Shown one piece after another: positions 26,585 through 35,324 of a stretch of 64,000 nucleotides of DNA. Position 1 is the first letter of the stretch, and the number at the start of each line of letters is the position of its first letter. The position numbers and the translations under genes were made by a program. The notes beneath the pieces were generated by a model. That model saw only the letters and a list, made by a program, of their open reading frames with translations. It was not told the origin of the DNA and made no database searches. The stretch is from Erythrobacter litoralis (GTDB lineage Bacteria; Pseudomonadota; Alphaproteobacteria; Sphingomonadales; Sphingomonadaceae). Where the stretch lies: the NCBI RefSeq assembly GCF_029760855.1, contig NZ_SOSI01000004.1:62001-126000 (forward strand), read 5' to 3'.

Positions 26585-28095
26585 GCGCACCACCGATCCG
26601 CAGGATCGTCATCGCCGGCGGGGGGACCGCCGGATGGATGACCGCTGCCGCGCTCGGCAAGGTGCTGGGCGGCATCCCCGGCCTGTCGATCACCCTGATC
26701 GAAAGCGAGGCGATCGGCACGGTAGGCGTGGGCGAAGCGACGATCCCGCGCATCCACGCGTTCAACGCGATGCTCGGCCTCGACGAGAACGCCTTCGTCC
26801 GCGAAACCTGCGCGACGTATAAACTCGGCATCGAATTCGTCGACTGGCTGCGGCCCGGCCACCGCTACGTCCACCCGTTCGGACGCTACGGGCTTGATAT
26901 GATGGGCATCGAATTCCATCATTTCTGGCTCAAGGCGCAGGAGGCCGGCGAATCGGAACCGCTCGACAGCTTTTCGATCGCGGCGATGGCCGGGAAGGCG
27001 GGCAAGTTCGCGCGCCCGCGTCCCGATCAGCCGAATTCGCCCCTGTCCAAACTTGCCTATGCTTTCCAGTTCGATGCCAGCCGCTATGCCCACTTCCTGC
27101 GTGGCTATGCCGAGAAGCTCGGCGTGCGGCGGATCGAGGGCCGGATCGTCGATGTCGTGCAGGATGGGGAAAGTGGGTTCGTCGATGCGGTCCGGCTGGA
27201 GAACGGCGAAACCGTCGCGGGCGAATTGTTCGTCGACTGCTCCGGCTTTCGCTCGCTGCTCCTCGGGCAAACGCTTGGTGTGCCGTTCACGGACTGGACC
27301 AAATGGCTTCCCTGCGACCGCGCGATTGCGGTCCCCTGCGAGCTTGGCGGGGATCACGAACCGCTCACCCGCTCAACTGCGCGGCCCGCCGGCTGGCAAT
27401 GGCGCATTCCGCTCCAGCACCGGATCGGGAACGGGCACGTCTATTCCTCGGCGCATATGGATGACGGCGAGGCCGAAGACCTGTTGCTAGCCAATCTCGA
27501 TGCAGCACCGATCGCCGAACCAATTCGCCTGCGCTTCACCGCAGGCTATCGCACACGGGCGTGGGAAAAGAACGTCGTGGCGCTGGGCCTTGCCGCCGGC
27601 TTCCTCGAACCGCTGGAATCGACTGCGATACATCTGGTCCAGGTCGGTATCGCGCGGCTCCTGACACTGTTTCCGACCACCGCGTTCACACCGAACGAGA
27701 TTGCGCGTTACAATCTCGAACACGAAAACGAATATCGCGACATCCGCGATTTTCTCGTGCTGCATTACCTCGCGACCGAGCGCGACGATACCGAGTTCTG
27801 GCGCTATTGCCGGAATCTCGAACCACCGCCGGCCGTCGCGGAAAAGATCGCCATGTTCGAAAGTTCGGGCCGGGTATTCCGCGAGAACAACGAGCTTTTC
27901 ACGGAAACGAGCTGGCTGTCCGTAATGGCGGGACAGGGCATTACGGCGGGCGGCTATCATCCGATGACCGACACGCTCGGCCTCGACGAGACCCGCAAGC
28001 GGCTCGCTCATATACGGCAGGTGGTTAGCGCCGCAGTCACGCAGATGCCGACTCAGGAGGAGTTTCTCACGGTCAATGGCGGCGCGATCCGATGA
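26581..28095 (+). CDS. Tryptophan-halogenase-family FAD protein
   Basis: A 504-residue paralogue of the preceding gene, with IVIAGGGTAGWMTAAA at the N-terminus, Lys81 in ATYKLGIEF, GWQWRIPLQHR, and EPLESTAIHLVQ. The start is GTG 26581, overlapping the preceding TGA by four bases. A start at 26314 would lie deep inside that gene. The stop overlaps the ATG of the Cupin_8 gene (ATGA), so the three proteins are likely made together in fixed ratio. The two adjacent paralogues may form a pair or act on different substrates. All conserved catalytic positions I can check are intact. Confidence 0.83.
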   Translation: MSAPPIRRIVIAGGGTAGWMTAAALGKVLGGIPGLSITLIESEAIGTVGVGEATIPRIHAFNAMLGLDENAFVRETCATYKLGIEFVDWLRPGHRYVHPFGRYGLDMMGIEFHHFWLKAQEAGESEPLDSFSIAAMAGKAGKFARPRPDQPNSPLSKLAYAFQFDASRYAHFLRGYAEKLGVRRIEGRIVDVVQDGESGFVDAVRLENGETVAGELFVDCSGFRSLLLGQTLGVPFTDWTKWLPCDRAIAVPCELGGDHEPLTRSTARPAGWQWRIPLQHRIGNGHVYSSAHMDDGEAEDLLLANLDAAPIAEPIRLRFTAGYRTRAWEKNVVALGLAAGFLEPLESTAIHLVQVGIARLLTLFPTTAFTPNEIARYNLEHENEYRDIRDFLVLHYLATERDDTEFWRYCRNLEPPPAVAEKIAMFESSGRVFRENNELFTETSWLSVMAGQGITAGGYHPMTDTLGLDETRKRLAHIRQVVSAAVTQMPTQEEFLTVNGGAIR

Positions 28096-29111
28096 GCCCC
28101 TTGCCTATTCCGGCTCCAGTCCGCGAAATGGAAGGTCCGGTTTCTGCAGAAATCCTCGCAGATATCCGGGAGCGTCGCCAACCGGTCGTGATGCGCGGCC
28201 TCGTCGCCGATTGGCCGGCGGTGGCAGCGGCCCGGCAGGGGGATGAGGCTTTATGCGCGGCGATCGCGCAAGGTGGCTCGACGCGCCCGGTGCAGGCCAT
28301 CGCGGCCAAGCCCGAGGAAGGCGGCCGCTTCTTCTACACCCCCGGTCTGACGGATCTGAACTTCATTCGCGGCAAGGGCCGCTTGGAGACGTTTCTCGGC
28401 GATCTCCTGCGGTTGGCAGGTCGGGACGCGGTACCGGCCATGGCCGTTCAGTCCGAAGATATCGGCGAAGTCATCCCCGCTTTTGCGCACGCCAACACGC
28501 TTGGCCTCCTGCCCGGTGTACGGCCACGCATCTGGATCGGCAATCGCATCCGCGTCGCCCCGCATTTCGACGTGAAGGAAAACATCGCCTGCTGCATCGG
28601 CGGGCGCCGCATCTTTACCATTTTCCCGCCCGACCAGACCGCCAACCTCTATCCTGGTCCGTTCGAGCTGACGCCGGCCGGCACGCCGATCAGCCTGGTC
28701 GATCTGTCCGCCCCCGATCTTGATGCATTTCCACGCTTCGCCGATGCGCAAGCAGCGGCGCAGGAAGCGACGCTGGCGCCGGGCGATGCGATCTACATCC
28801 CCTATTGCTGGTGGCATGGCGTCGCATCGCTGGACGACATGAACGTGTTGGTGAACTACTGGTGGAACGACGGCGAGCCCAAAGGCATAGGCGGCGGGTA
28901 CGAAGCGATGCTTCACGCCCTCTACGCCTATCGCCACCTACCGCCCGAGCAGCGCGACGTGTGGCGCGACCTGCTCGACTATTACGTGTTCGAGCGCTCC
29001 GGCGACCCCGCGGCCCATCTGCCTGACGATGCGAAAGGCGTACTGGGGCCGCCCTCGCCCGGCCTGTTCGCCCGGATGCGCGGCACAATCCGGGACGCAC
29101 TCGCCCGCTGA
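28092..29111 (+). CDS. Cupin_8 / JmjC-like domain protein
   Basis: A 339-residue second Cupin_8 protein of this locus, clearly paralogous to the one at 3015: RQPVVMRGLVADWPAVAAARQG, the His-x-Asp motif in APHFDVKEN, IFPPDQTANLYPGPFE, and the distal WWHGV. A JmjC-type Fe(II)/2-oxoglutarate oxygenase activity is possible from the fold but not shown. It overlaps the halogenase-like gene upstream by ATGA, the strongest sign of shared function with it. The next gene, paoC, ends on the opposite strand directly at its stop. Confidence 0.8.
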   Translation: MSPLPIPAPVREMEGPVSAEILADIRERRQPVVMRGLVADWPAVAAARQGDEALCAAIAQGGSTRPVQAIAAKPEEGGRFFYTPGLTDLNFIRGKGRLETFLGDLLRLAGRDAVPAMAVQSEDIGEVIPAFAHANTLGLLPGVRPRIWIGNRIRVAPHFDVKENIACCIGGRRIFTIFPPDQTANLYPGPFELTPAGTPISLVDLSAPDLDAFPRFADAQAAAQEATLAPGDAIYIPYCWWHGVASLDDMNVLVNYWWNDGEPKGIGGGYEAMLHALYAYRHLPPEQRDVWRDLLDYYVFERSGDPAAHLPDDAKGVLGPPSPGLFARMRGTIRDALAR

Positions 29112-31307
29112 TCAGGCGACGGCGGGCAGCCGGTCGAGATACTTGTCGAGCGTGAGGGGATAATCGCGAACGCGAATGCCGGTCGCATTGTAGAGCGCAT
29201 TGGCGATTGCTGCGCCAGGGCCGCAAATGCCGAGTTCGCCCACACCCTTCGCCTTCAGAGGCGAAATCATCGGATCGAGCGTATCGAGGAAGATGCATTC
29301 CTGCGGCGGGATGTCGGCATGGACCGGCACTTCGTAGCTCGCCAGATCGTGATTGGCGAAATAACCGAAGCGCTTGTCGACATGGAGATCCTCGGTCAGC
29401 GTGGCGCCTGCCGCCATCACCATCGCACCGATCACCTGGCTACGCGCTGACAACGGGTTGAGGATACGCCCGGCATCGCAGACCGAGAGCATCCGGCGGA
29501 TACTGGCCTCGCCGGTGTACATATCGACCGCGACCTCCGCGAAATGCGCGGCGTAAGTGCCGATGTCGTAATCCTTCTGGAAGTCGCCGAACTCCATCTC
29601 TCCCGTGGCGGTCACCGCACCGGCATCGGTCAGCGCATGGCTTTCACCATCGATGCTGGCCTTGCCGCCGGAAAAAGTCGCGGCATCGCCGTCGAAGCCG
29701 AGCTTGTCGCCGATCATGCGGCGCAGATTGACGCAGGCCGCATAAACCCCGGCGGTTGAACTCGCCGCGCCCCACTGGCCGCCCGAACCGGCGGACACGG
29801 GGTAGAGCGAATCGCCCAGTTCGACGCGCACCCGATCGAGCGGGACGCCCATCGCCTCGGCCGCGGTCTGGGCGATGATCGTGTAGGTCCCGGTGCCGAT
29901 ATCGGTCATGTCGGTCTCGACCGTAACCGTGCCGTCCGCGCCCAGCTTTACTCGTGCCGCCGATTTCATCGTCGGCGCTGCGCGATAGCCTGCCGCGACG
30001 CCCATGCCGACCAGCTTGCGCCCATCGCGTATCTGTGCGGGTGTGGCATTGCGTGCGGACCAGCCGAAGCGATCCGCGCCGGTGCGCAGGCAGCGTTCGA
30101 GATTGCGGTCCGAAATTTTGGTCTCCGGCTCGCCCGGCACATTGGCCTGTGCATCGTTGACGATCCGCACTTCGACCGGATCCATGCCAAGCGCCTCGGC
30201 CAGTTCGTCCATCGCGACTTCGAGCGCCATGTGCCCCGGCGCCTCGCCCGGCGCGCGCATCGCGTTGCCTTCTGGCAGATCGAGCTGCGCGGTCCTATTT
30301 TCCAGCAGCCGGTTCGCACCGGCATAGAGCTTGGGGGTTTGCAGCGTGCCGTTCTCCCCATCCTTGCCGGTGATATTGCCCGACCAGTTCTCATGCGCGA
30401 TCGCGGTGATCCGGCCATCGCGCCCCGCGCCCAGCCGCACACGCTGGATCGTCGCGGGGCGATGGGTCGAATTGTTGAACATCAGCGACCGATGCATCGC
30501 GATCTTTACCGGGCGACCGACCGCCTTGGCACCGAGCGCCGCCATGACGGCATCGGAGCGTACGAACAATTTCCCGCCGAAGCCGCCGCCGATATAGGGC
30601 GAATCCACGCGTATTTTCTCTGCGGGCATCCCGAGGATCGAACCGAGCGCGCGCTTGGACCATGCGACCATCTGGTTCGAGGTCCAGACGGTCAGCTCGT
30701 CGCCTTCCCATGCAGCGATCGTGGCGAACGGCTCCATCATCGCATGGGCTTCGTCCGGAGTGGTGTAGCGCTGGTCCACTTTCACCGCGGCGTTGGCGAA
30801 TGCCGCATCGAAATCGCCGAGGCGGTTGTAATCCGGCAGTTCCTCGCTCGCGAGGGGCGCGCCCGGCGCGACTTTCGCCAGATCGAACGCGCCTTCGCTG
30901 TCCGCATATTCGGTGCGGATAAGGCCCGCCGCTGCGCGTGCCTGTTCGAAGGTCTCGGCGACAACCACGGCGATCGCCTGATGGTAATGCGCGATCTCGC
31001 TACCGCCGAACAGCGGAGCGTGATTGAAGCTACTGGAGCCGACGGGCTTGTGCTCGGTCGCCGCGACGATGCCCAAGACACCCGGCGCGCGGCGGGCATC
31101 GGCAAGGTTCATGGAGCTGATGCGGCCCTTCGCAATGGCCGATCCCACGATCCAGCCATAGGCCTGGTTCGGCGCGACATCGTGGCGTTCTGCGGCATAG
31201 GGCGCCTGACCCGAAACCTTGAGCGGGCCGTCTATCCTTGGGGTGGACTTGCCCACCACAGTCGCCGTGTCGAAAAGGTTTTCGCCTGCGGGTGCTTCGA
31301 ATTTCAT
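29112..31307 (-). CDS. paoC: Periplasmic aldehyde oxidoreductase, molybdenum-binding subunit (PaoC-like)
   Basis: A 731-residue xanthine-dehydrogenase-family large subunit that should carry the molybdenum cofactor and the active site for oxidising aldehydes to acids. Typical pieces are GKSTPRIDGPLKVSGQAPYAAE, the region IGGGFGGKLFVRSD, NAMRAPGEAPGHMALE, GSGGQWGAASSTAGVY and, near the end, the acid residue region AKGVGELGICGPGAAIANA, where the Glu is the expected base. The start at 31307 has GGAG upstream. A longer frame runs into paoB and is rejected. It is the third gene of a three-gene operon (A, B, C). A PaoD/XdhC-type maturation factor is not visible in the window. Confidence 0.87.
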   Translation of the reverse strand: MKFEAPAGENLFDTATVVGKSTPRIDGPLKVSGQAPYAAERHDVAPNQAYGWIVGSAIAKGRISSMNLADARRAPGVLGIVAATEHKPVGSSSFNHAPLFGGSEIAHYHQAIAVVVAETFEQARAAAGLIRTEYADSEGAFDLAKVAPGAPLASEELPDYNRLGDFDAAFANAAVKVDQRYTTPDEAHAMMEPFATIAAWEGDELTVWTSNQMVAWSKRALGSILGMPAEKIRVDSPYIGGGFGGKLFVRSDAVMAALGAKAVGRPVKIAMHRSLMFNNSTHRPATIQRVRLGAGRDGRITAIAHENWSGNITGKDGENGTLQTPKLYAGANRLLENRTAQLDLPEGNAMRAPGEAPGHMALEVAMDELAEALGMDPVEVRIVNDAQANVPGEPETKISDRNLERCLRTGADRFGWSARNATPAQIRDGRKLVGMGVAAGYRAAPTMKSAARVKLGADGTVTVETDMTDIGTGTYTIIAQTAAEAMGVPLDRVRVELGDSLYPVSAGSGGQWGAASSTAGVYAACVNLRRMIGDKLGFDGDAATFSGGKASIDGESHALTDAGAVTATGEMEFGDFQKDYDIGTYAAHFAEVAVDMYTGEASIRRMLSVCDAGRILNPLSARSQVIGAMVMAAGATLTEDLHVDKRFGYFANHDLASYEVPVHADIPPQECIFLDTLDPMISPLKAKGVGELGICGPGAAIANALYNATGIRVRDYPLTLDKYLDRLPAVA

Positions 31308-31321
31308 GGGTGCGGCTCCGA

Positions 31322-32272
31322 TCAGGCTTTGGCATCGGCGAGCACGCCGGCGAGGGTACGCTCGGCGAGCGGAATCTTGAAGGCGTTGTCTTCGGTCGGC
31401 CGGGCATCGGCGAACGCGGTACGAATCACGGCGGTGGCTCCGTTGGGCAATTGTGCGTCGGCCTCCGCCAACCGCCACGGCTTGGGCGCCATACCGCCGA
31501 ACGCGACGCGTCCGGTACCGTCGGGCTGGATCACCGCGGCAACCGATATCAGCGCAAAGGCATAGGAACGCCGGTCGCGGACCTTGGCGTAGAAATGCTT
31601 GCCGCCGAGCGGCGCGGGCAGGCGCACATGGGTGATGATTTCGCCCGGCTCCAAGGCGGTCTCGATCTCCGGAGTATCGCCCCACAACCGGTGAAAGTCC
31701 GCCGCCGGGATCGCGCGGGTCGTGCCGTCGGCCTTTACGGTTTCCACCGTCGCATCCAGTACGCGCATCGCCACCGCCATATCGCCCGGATAGGTCGCGA
31801 TACATTTGTCGGAGGTGCCGATCACGCCGAGTTGGCGTGAAACCCCGCCGATCGCTGCGCAGCCGCTTCCGGGCTTGCGCTTGTTGCAGGGCATATTGGT
31901 GTCGTAAAAATAGACGCAGCGCGTGCGTTGCAGCATGTTGCCGCCGGTGGTCGCCTTGTTGCGAAGCTGTCCGCTCGCCCCGGCCTGGATCGCGCGGGTA
32001 AGGACGGCATAATCCTCGCGCACCCGCGGATGGGCAGACAGCGCGGTGTTGCTGACCAGCGTTCCGATGCGAAGCCCGCCATCTTCGGTGCCCTCGATCC
32101 GGTCGAGGCCGAGCCTGCCGACATCGACGAGATGCGACGGCATCTCGATCTCCAGCTTCATCAGGTCGAGCAGGTTGGTCCCGCCGGCGATGAACTTGGC
32201 ATTCGGGTTGGTAGCAACGGCCTGCGCCGCGGTGACGGGCGAGGTGGCGCGCTCGTAGGTAAAGCTTTTCAT
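31322..32272 (-). CDS. paoB: Periplasmic aldehyde oxidoreductase, FAD subunit (PaoB-like)
   Basis: A 316-residue FAD-binding subunit of the same complex, passing electrons between the iron-sulfur and molybdenum subunits. It shows [15 protein letters not shown] (FAD binding) and [17 protein letters not shown]. The cysteine-rich segment [15 protein letters not shown] is the insertion that binds an extra [4Fe-4S] cluster in PaoB-type proteins. It starts 4 bp after paoA and ends 14 bp before paoC. Confidence 0.88.
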   Translation of the reverse strand: MKSFTYERATSPVTAAQAVATNPNAKFIAGGTNLLDLMKLEIEMPSHLVDVGRLGLDRIEGTEDGGLRIGTLVSNTALSAHPRVREDYAVLTRAIQAGASGQLRNKATTGGNMLQRTRCVYFYDTNMPCNKRKPGSGCAAIGGVSRQLGVIGTSDKCIATYPGDMAVAMRVLDATVETVKADGTTRAIPAADFHRLWGDTPEIETALEPGEIITHVRLPAPLGGKHFYAKVRDRRSYAFALISVAAVIQPDGTGRVAFGGMAPKPWRLAEADAQLPNGATAVIRTAFADARPTEDNAFKIPLAERTLAGVLADAKA

Positions 32273-32276
32273 CGGA

Positions 32277-32909
32277 TCAGGCTCCCGCCACTTCGGCCAT
32301 CGCGTCGGCGATGTTGGAATAGGCGCCGCAGCGGCAGATATTGCCGCTCATCCGCTCGCGCATTTCCATATTGGTCGGGCGCATCGGGCCGGTAAGGTCC
32401 TCGGTCACGTGGCTGGGGATGCCCTTGCGGATTTCCTGCAGCGTGGCGACTGCGGAGCAGATCTGCCCCGGCGTGCAATAGCCGCATTGATAGCCGTCAT
32501 GCTTCACGAACGCAGCCTGCATCGGATGGAGATCGCCCGGCATGCCGAGCCCTTCGATGGTCGTAACCTCGTCGCCGTCATGCATCACCGCAAGGGTCAG
32601 GCAGCTGTTGATCCGCTCGCCGTTCACCATCACGGTGCAAGCGCCGCATTGCCCGTGGTCGCAGCCCTTCTTCGTGCCGGTCAGCTGCATGTGTTCGCGT
32701 AGCGCGTCGAGCAAGGTTGTGCGCGTATCGACTTCGAGTTCGCGCCGTTCGCCGTTCACCGTAAGCTCCAGTGCCATCGGATCGGTATCCGTTTGGGCGT
32801 TACTCACAGTTTGGGCTACGGCGAACGAACTCTGCCCGATAGCCACCCCGGCGGCGCCTCCTGCAAGAACCCCGCGGCGCGATACGTTGAGAAAACCGTT
32901 GCTGTCCAT
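32277..32909 (-). CDS. paoA: Periplasmic aldehyde oxidoreductase, 2Fe-2S subunit (PaoA-like)
   Basis: A 210-residue small subunit with two [2Fe-2S] clusters. A Tat signal ([10 protein letters not shown]) sends the folded complex to the periplasm. Cluster-binding cysteines appear as [16 protein letters not shown], then INSCLTL, then [13 protein letters not shown] and GNICRCGAY. The start at 32909 has GAGGCG upstream. It is the first gene of the paoABC operon. The complex may detoxify aromatic or furan aldehydes from plant material, but that role is inferred only from the neighbouring hemicellulose genes. Confidence 0.9.
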   Translation of the reverse strand: MDSNGFLNVSRRGVLAGGAAGVAIGQSSFAVAQTVSNAQTDTDPMALELTVNGERRELEVDTRTTLLDALREHMQLTGTKKGCDHGQCGACTVMVNGERINSCLTLAVMHDGDEVTTIEGLGMPGDLHPMQAAFVKHDGYQCGYCTPGQICSAVATLQEIRKGIPSHVTEDLTGPMRPTNMEMRERMSGNICRCGAYSNIADAMAEVAGA

Positions 32910-33055
32910 TTTTCGCCTCTATCGACCCACTATGCCGACGTCTGTAGAGCAAGGGTGGAAGAATGTCAGGAGGCATTAGGGAGAAATGGCTTCCCGATCG
33001 CCTATTGGCCCTTCTGATCGCTTCGGCTGGAATCGAAGGGGACGTCCTGCACCGC

Positions 33056-33685
33056 TTAATAAGATAAGGTATGGTCAGATGCGGAACCGTACGAACTCAG
33101 ACAGCGGATCAAATCGACCTCACGATTGCATCCGACCTTCTCATACACGGACTTGATTTGCGATTTGATCGTTTCTTTCGAGACCCCCCGCCTCTTGGCA
33201 ACCTTTTTTCGATTTTCCCCTTTATAAATCGCCAAGGCAACATCGCATTCCGCTTCTGTCAGGCCGAATTCTTCGACTAACTTCGATTCCAAAAGATTAT
33301 CGCTTGTCTGCCTGAACACAGCAATGACCGCCTCGGGAATAGCAGTATCTCCCAAACCTTCCAAAACACGCATTTCGACCTCAGCCGATTGTGAAATCGG
33401 AACGACAGTTGGTGACTGTTGCAAGGTCGCGGCTAGATGCTGAAGATCTATCGCTTGTCGTGTGTTGCAGTTAAGAACGGACAGGCCATCGCCTTCCAAC
33501 TGAAGGTCATTCTCGCTTAAAAACGTCGCTAGTTTTTCAGATACGTTCTCACGCTCTCTTTCCGGCGAAACGATAAGCGCCGGAATGTCCAACGCATCGA
33601 GAGTACAGGCGATAGCGTGGAGATCGATACGATCGTTCGTATGCTCCCTATCCGGAGGTGATCGCAACGCTTTCTGTACAGACAT
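33056..33685 (-). CDS. LuxR-family DNA-binding regulator
   Basis: A 209-residue protein with a C-terminal LuxR/GerE helix-turn-helix: LTEAECDVALAIYKGENRKKVAKRRGVS is split over the first helices and KETIKSQIKSVYEKVGC is the recognition part. The first 130 residues match no receiver or autoinducer-binding signature that I can see. The gene is visibly AT-richer than its surroundings (26 G/C of 60 in 33241-33300). It is divergent from the pilin gene across 333 bp and is the natural candidate to control the pilus operon. It is also upstream of paoA on the same strand, with a 146-bp gap. Confidence 0.75.
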   Translation of the reverse strand: MSVQKALRSPPDREHTNDRIDLHAIACTLDALDIPALIVSPERERENVSEKLATFLSENDLQLEGDGLSVLNCNTRQAIDLQHLAATLQQSPTVVPISQSAEVEMRVLEGLGDTAIPEAVIAVFRQTSDNLLESKLVEEFGLTEAECDVALAIYKGENRKKVAKRRGVSKETIKSQIKSVYEKVGCNREVDLIRCLSSYGSASDHTLSY

Positions 33686-34018
33686 CTTTGGACCTTGCCT
33701 TTGAAGCCATCATCTCACTCGGTGAAAACGCCCGCCGATTTCTTAAGAATCGCACCCGCTTGATTATTAGCAGCATTCTTGAAAGGCAACTTGCAGTTTA
33801 ATTACCTCCAAACTCGACATTCAATTGAACTGTATCAGCGCGACACAAAGTGCCCCCTTCACCCTCCGGGGGGATGCGACTCGCACTTCGACTGGTTAAT
33901 AAGCAGTTAACTCTTGAGGTGGGGCAAATTCAGAACATGCAGTCGGTCGTACCGTCGCCATGAGAGTTCGAAGCCGCTGCAATTGTGCATGCGGTGTAAT
34001 TCTTGCTGAGGAAATACG
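33686..34018. other. AT-rich divergent intergenic region between LuxR-type gene and pilin
   Basis: This is the only non-coding stretch over 300 bases. It must hold the pilin promoter and probably that of the regulator. An inverted repeat, GTTAA-N7-TTAAC, at 33895-33911 is a possible regulator site. I saw no convincing -35/-10 pair and no credible gene. A reading frame covering its right end on the minus strand is a shadow of the pilin gene. Confidence 0.5.
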
Positions 34019-34501
34019 ATGAAAAAGATTGCTGCTTTCGGCGCCATTGCTGCCGCTGCCACGATGGCCACTCCAGCTTCTGCCGACGTACTGAACCTTT
34101 CGGGTGAAATCGATTACCAGTGTGATCTCACCCTCGGTGGTCAGAACTCGACGAGCCTGAATCTCAACAACACCAACCAGAACGTTGGCAATTTCACCAT
34201 CACCTGCAACGACCCCGACGGTTTCACCGTCGTAGTCGACTCGAACAATGACGGTTCGCTCGACAACGGCACGTTCTCGGTCGAATATAAGTGGAAGATC
34301 GACCCCGCCAGCGGCGAGCCGACTCAGGTTCAGCAAGGCTTCCAAAGCCCCGACAACACCTTCGTCGTGACCGGCTTCGAGCCGGGCTACGCCAATGGTG
34401 CCCTGCACTCGATCACGGCGAAGCCCGAAGCCGACACGGTTCTTCCGGGTGGTCTCAAGCTGAGCGATACCGTGACCTTCACGATCGACGGCAACGCTTG
34501 A
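34019..34501 (+). CDS. Putative major pilin subunit of a chaperone-usher system
   Basis: A 160-residue secreted protein with a clear signal peptide (ends TPASAD, about residue 23). The mature part is beta-rich with a Cys pair (YQCDLTL and FTITCNDPDG), as in spore-coat-U/CsuA-like pilins whose single disulfide joins two strands. Asn, Thr and Gly content is high. It lies directly upstream of a periplasmic chaperone and an usher, which is the main evidence. Sequence alone would be called hypothetical. A strong hairpin follows the stop and probably makes the pilin transcript more abundant than the downstream genes. Confidence 0.65.
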   Translation: MKKIAAFGAIAAAATMATPASADVLNLSGEIDYQCDLTLGGQNSTSLNLNNTNQNVGNFTITCNDPDGFTVVVDSNNDGSLDNGTFSVEYKWKIDPASGEPTQVQQGFQSPDNTFVVTGFEPGYANGALHSITAKPEADTVLPGGLKLSDTVTFTIDGNA

Positions 34502-34528
34502 TCTTTTAAGCAACTGAATGCTTAAACG

Positions 34529-34560
34529 GCTGGCGGGGTCGCGGGATCGACCCCGCCAGC
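34529..34560 (+). terminator. Hairpin between pilin and chaperone genes (partial terminator)
   Basis: A perfect 13-bp GC-rich stem (GCTGGCGGGGTCG at 34529-34541 with CGACCCCGCCAGC at 34548-34560) encloses a six-base loop and is followed by TTTATT. It lies 27 bp after the pilin stop and just before the chaperone Shine-Dalgarno. Since no promoter is evident after it, it may allow partial read-through or block 3' decay. Confidence 0.7.
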
Positions 34561-34583
34561 TTTATTACTTCGAGGGGGAAATC

Positions 34584-35303
34584 ATGAAGCGTATTCTCAA
34601 AGCCGCCGCCGCCCTGTGCGCAGTCGTGGCCGTTCCTGCGGCTCTTTCGGCGTATTCGGTTTCTCCTTTGCGTATCCAGATCGAACCGACGGGCGGCGAA
34701 GCGACCGGTCGATTGACGATCAACAATACGGATGCAAAACCTGCAACCCTCTCCATGACGGCGTTCAAGGTGCTGATCGATGAGAACGGGTCGGTAACAC
34801 GAGAGGAAACCAACGATCTTCTGGTCTTCCCTCCCCAAGCAATCCTGAAACCCGGTGCCAAGCAGGCCGTGCAGATACGGTTCCGTGGGGATCCCGCGAC
34901 AAAGTCGGCGCTGTATAATGTTCTGATTTCGCAAGTCCCCGTAGTCGCGAACGATAGCGAGGAAGCGCAGCTCAAGGTCGGCGTACGCTTTTTCACTGCT
35001 GTGGTTGTCGAGCCGAATGATGCGGCGGGCCAGTTGGAAATGACGGGTTCCGAGCCGGTTGCAGGGACGACGAAGCACCGTCTGACGTTCGTAAACCGTG
35101 GCAATGGTATCGCTCGTCTTGCCGACGGCGTTCTTCAGGCAGACGCTGGCGGCAGTGCTGTCGAGGTCTCCGATAAAGCCCTCATGCAAAGCGATACCTC
35201 TTATGTCATGCCGGGTGCGACGCGCTATGTCGAACTGGACATGGGCGATAATGCGGGCGCTATTGCGGCAAACGGCTTTACGTACTCTCCCACCGCTTCG
35301 TAA
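34584..35303 (+). CDS. Periplasmic pilus chaperone (PapD-like fold)
   Basis: A 239-residue immunoglobulin-fold chaperone that holds pilin subunits in the periplasm and hands them to the usher. The signal peptide is residues 1-23 (ends LSAYS). The N-terminal domain has SPLRIQIEPTGG and ATGRLTINNTDAKPATLSMTAFK. The conserved donor-strand region LVFPPQAILKPGAKQAVQIRFRG includes the FPP...L motif and the basic Lys/Arg anchor. The second domain begins near VGVRFFTAVVV. The ATG at 34584 has GAGGGGG upstream. It sits between pilin and usher as in archaic (sigma) chaperone-usher operons. Confidence 0.83.
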   Translation: MKRILKAAAALCAVVAVPAALSAYSVSPLRIQIEPTGGEATGRLTINNTDAKPATLSMTAFKVLIDENGSVTREETNDLLVFPPQAILKPGAKQAVQIRFRGDPATKSALYNVLISQVPVVANDSEEAQLKVGVRFFTAVVVEPNDAAGQLEMTGSEPVAGTTKHRLTFVNRGNGIARLADGVLQADAGGSAVEVSDKALMQSDTSYVMPGATRYVELDMGDNAGAIAANGFTYSPTAS

Positions 35304-35324
35304 GGTCTCGCACGGCGTTATGCG

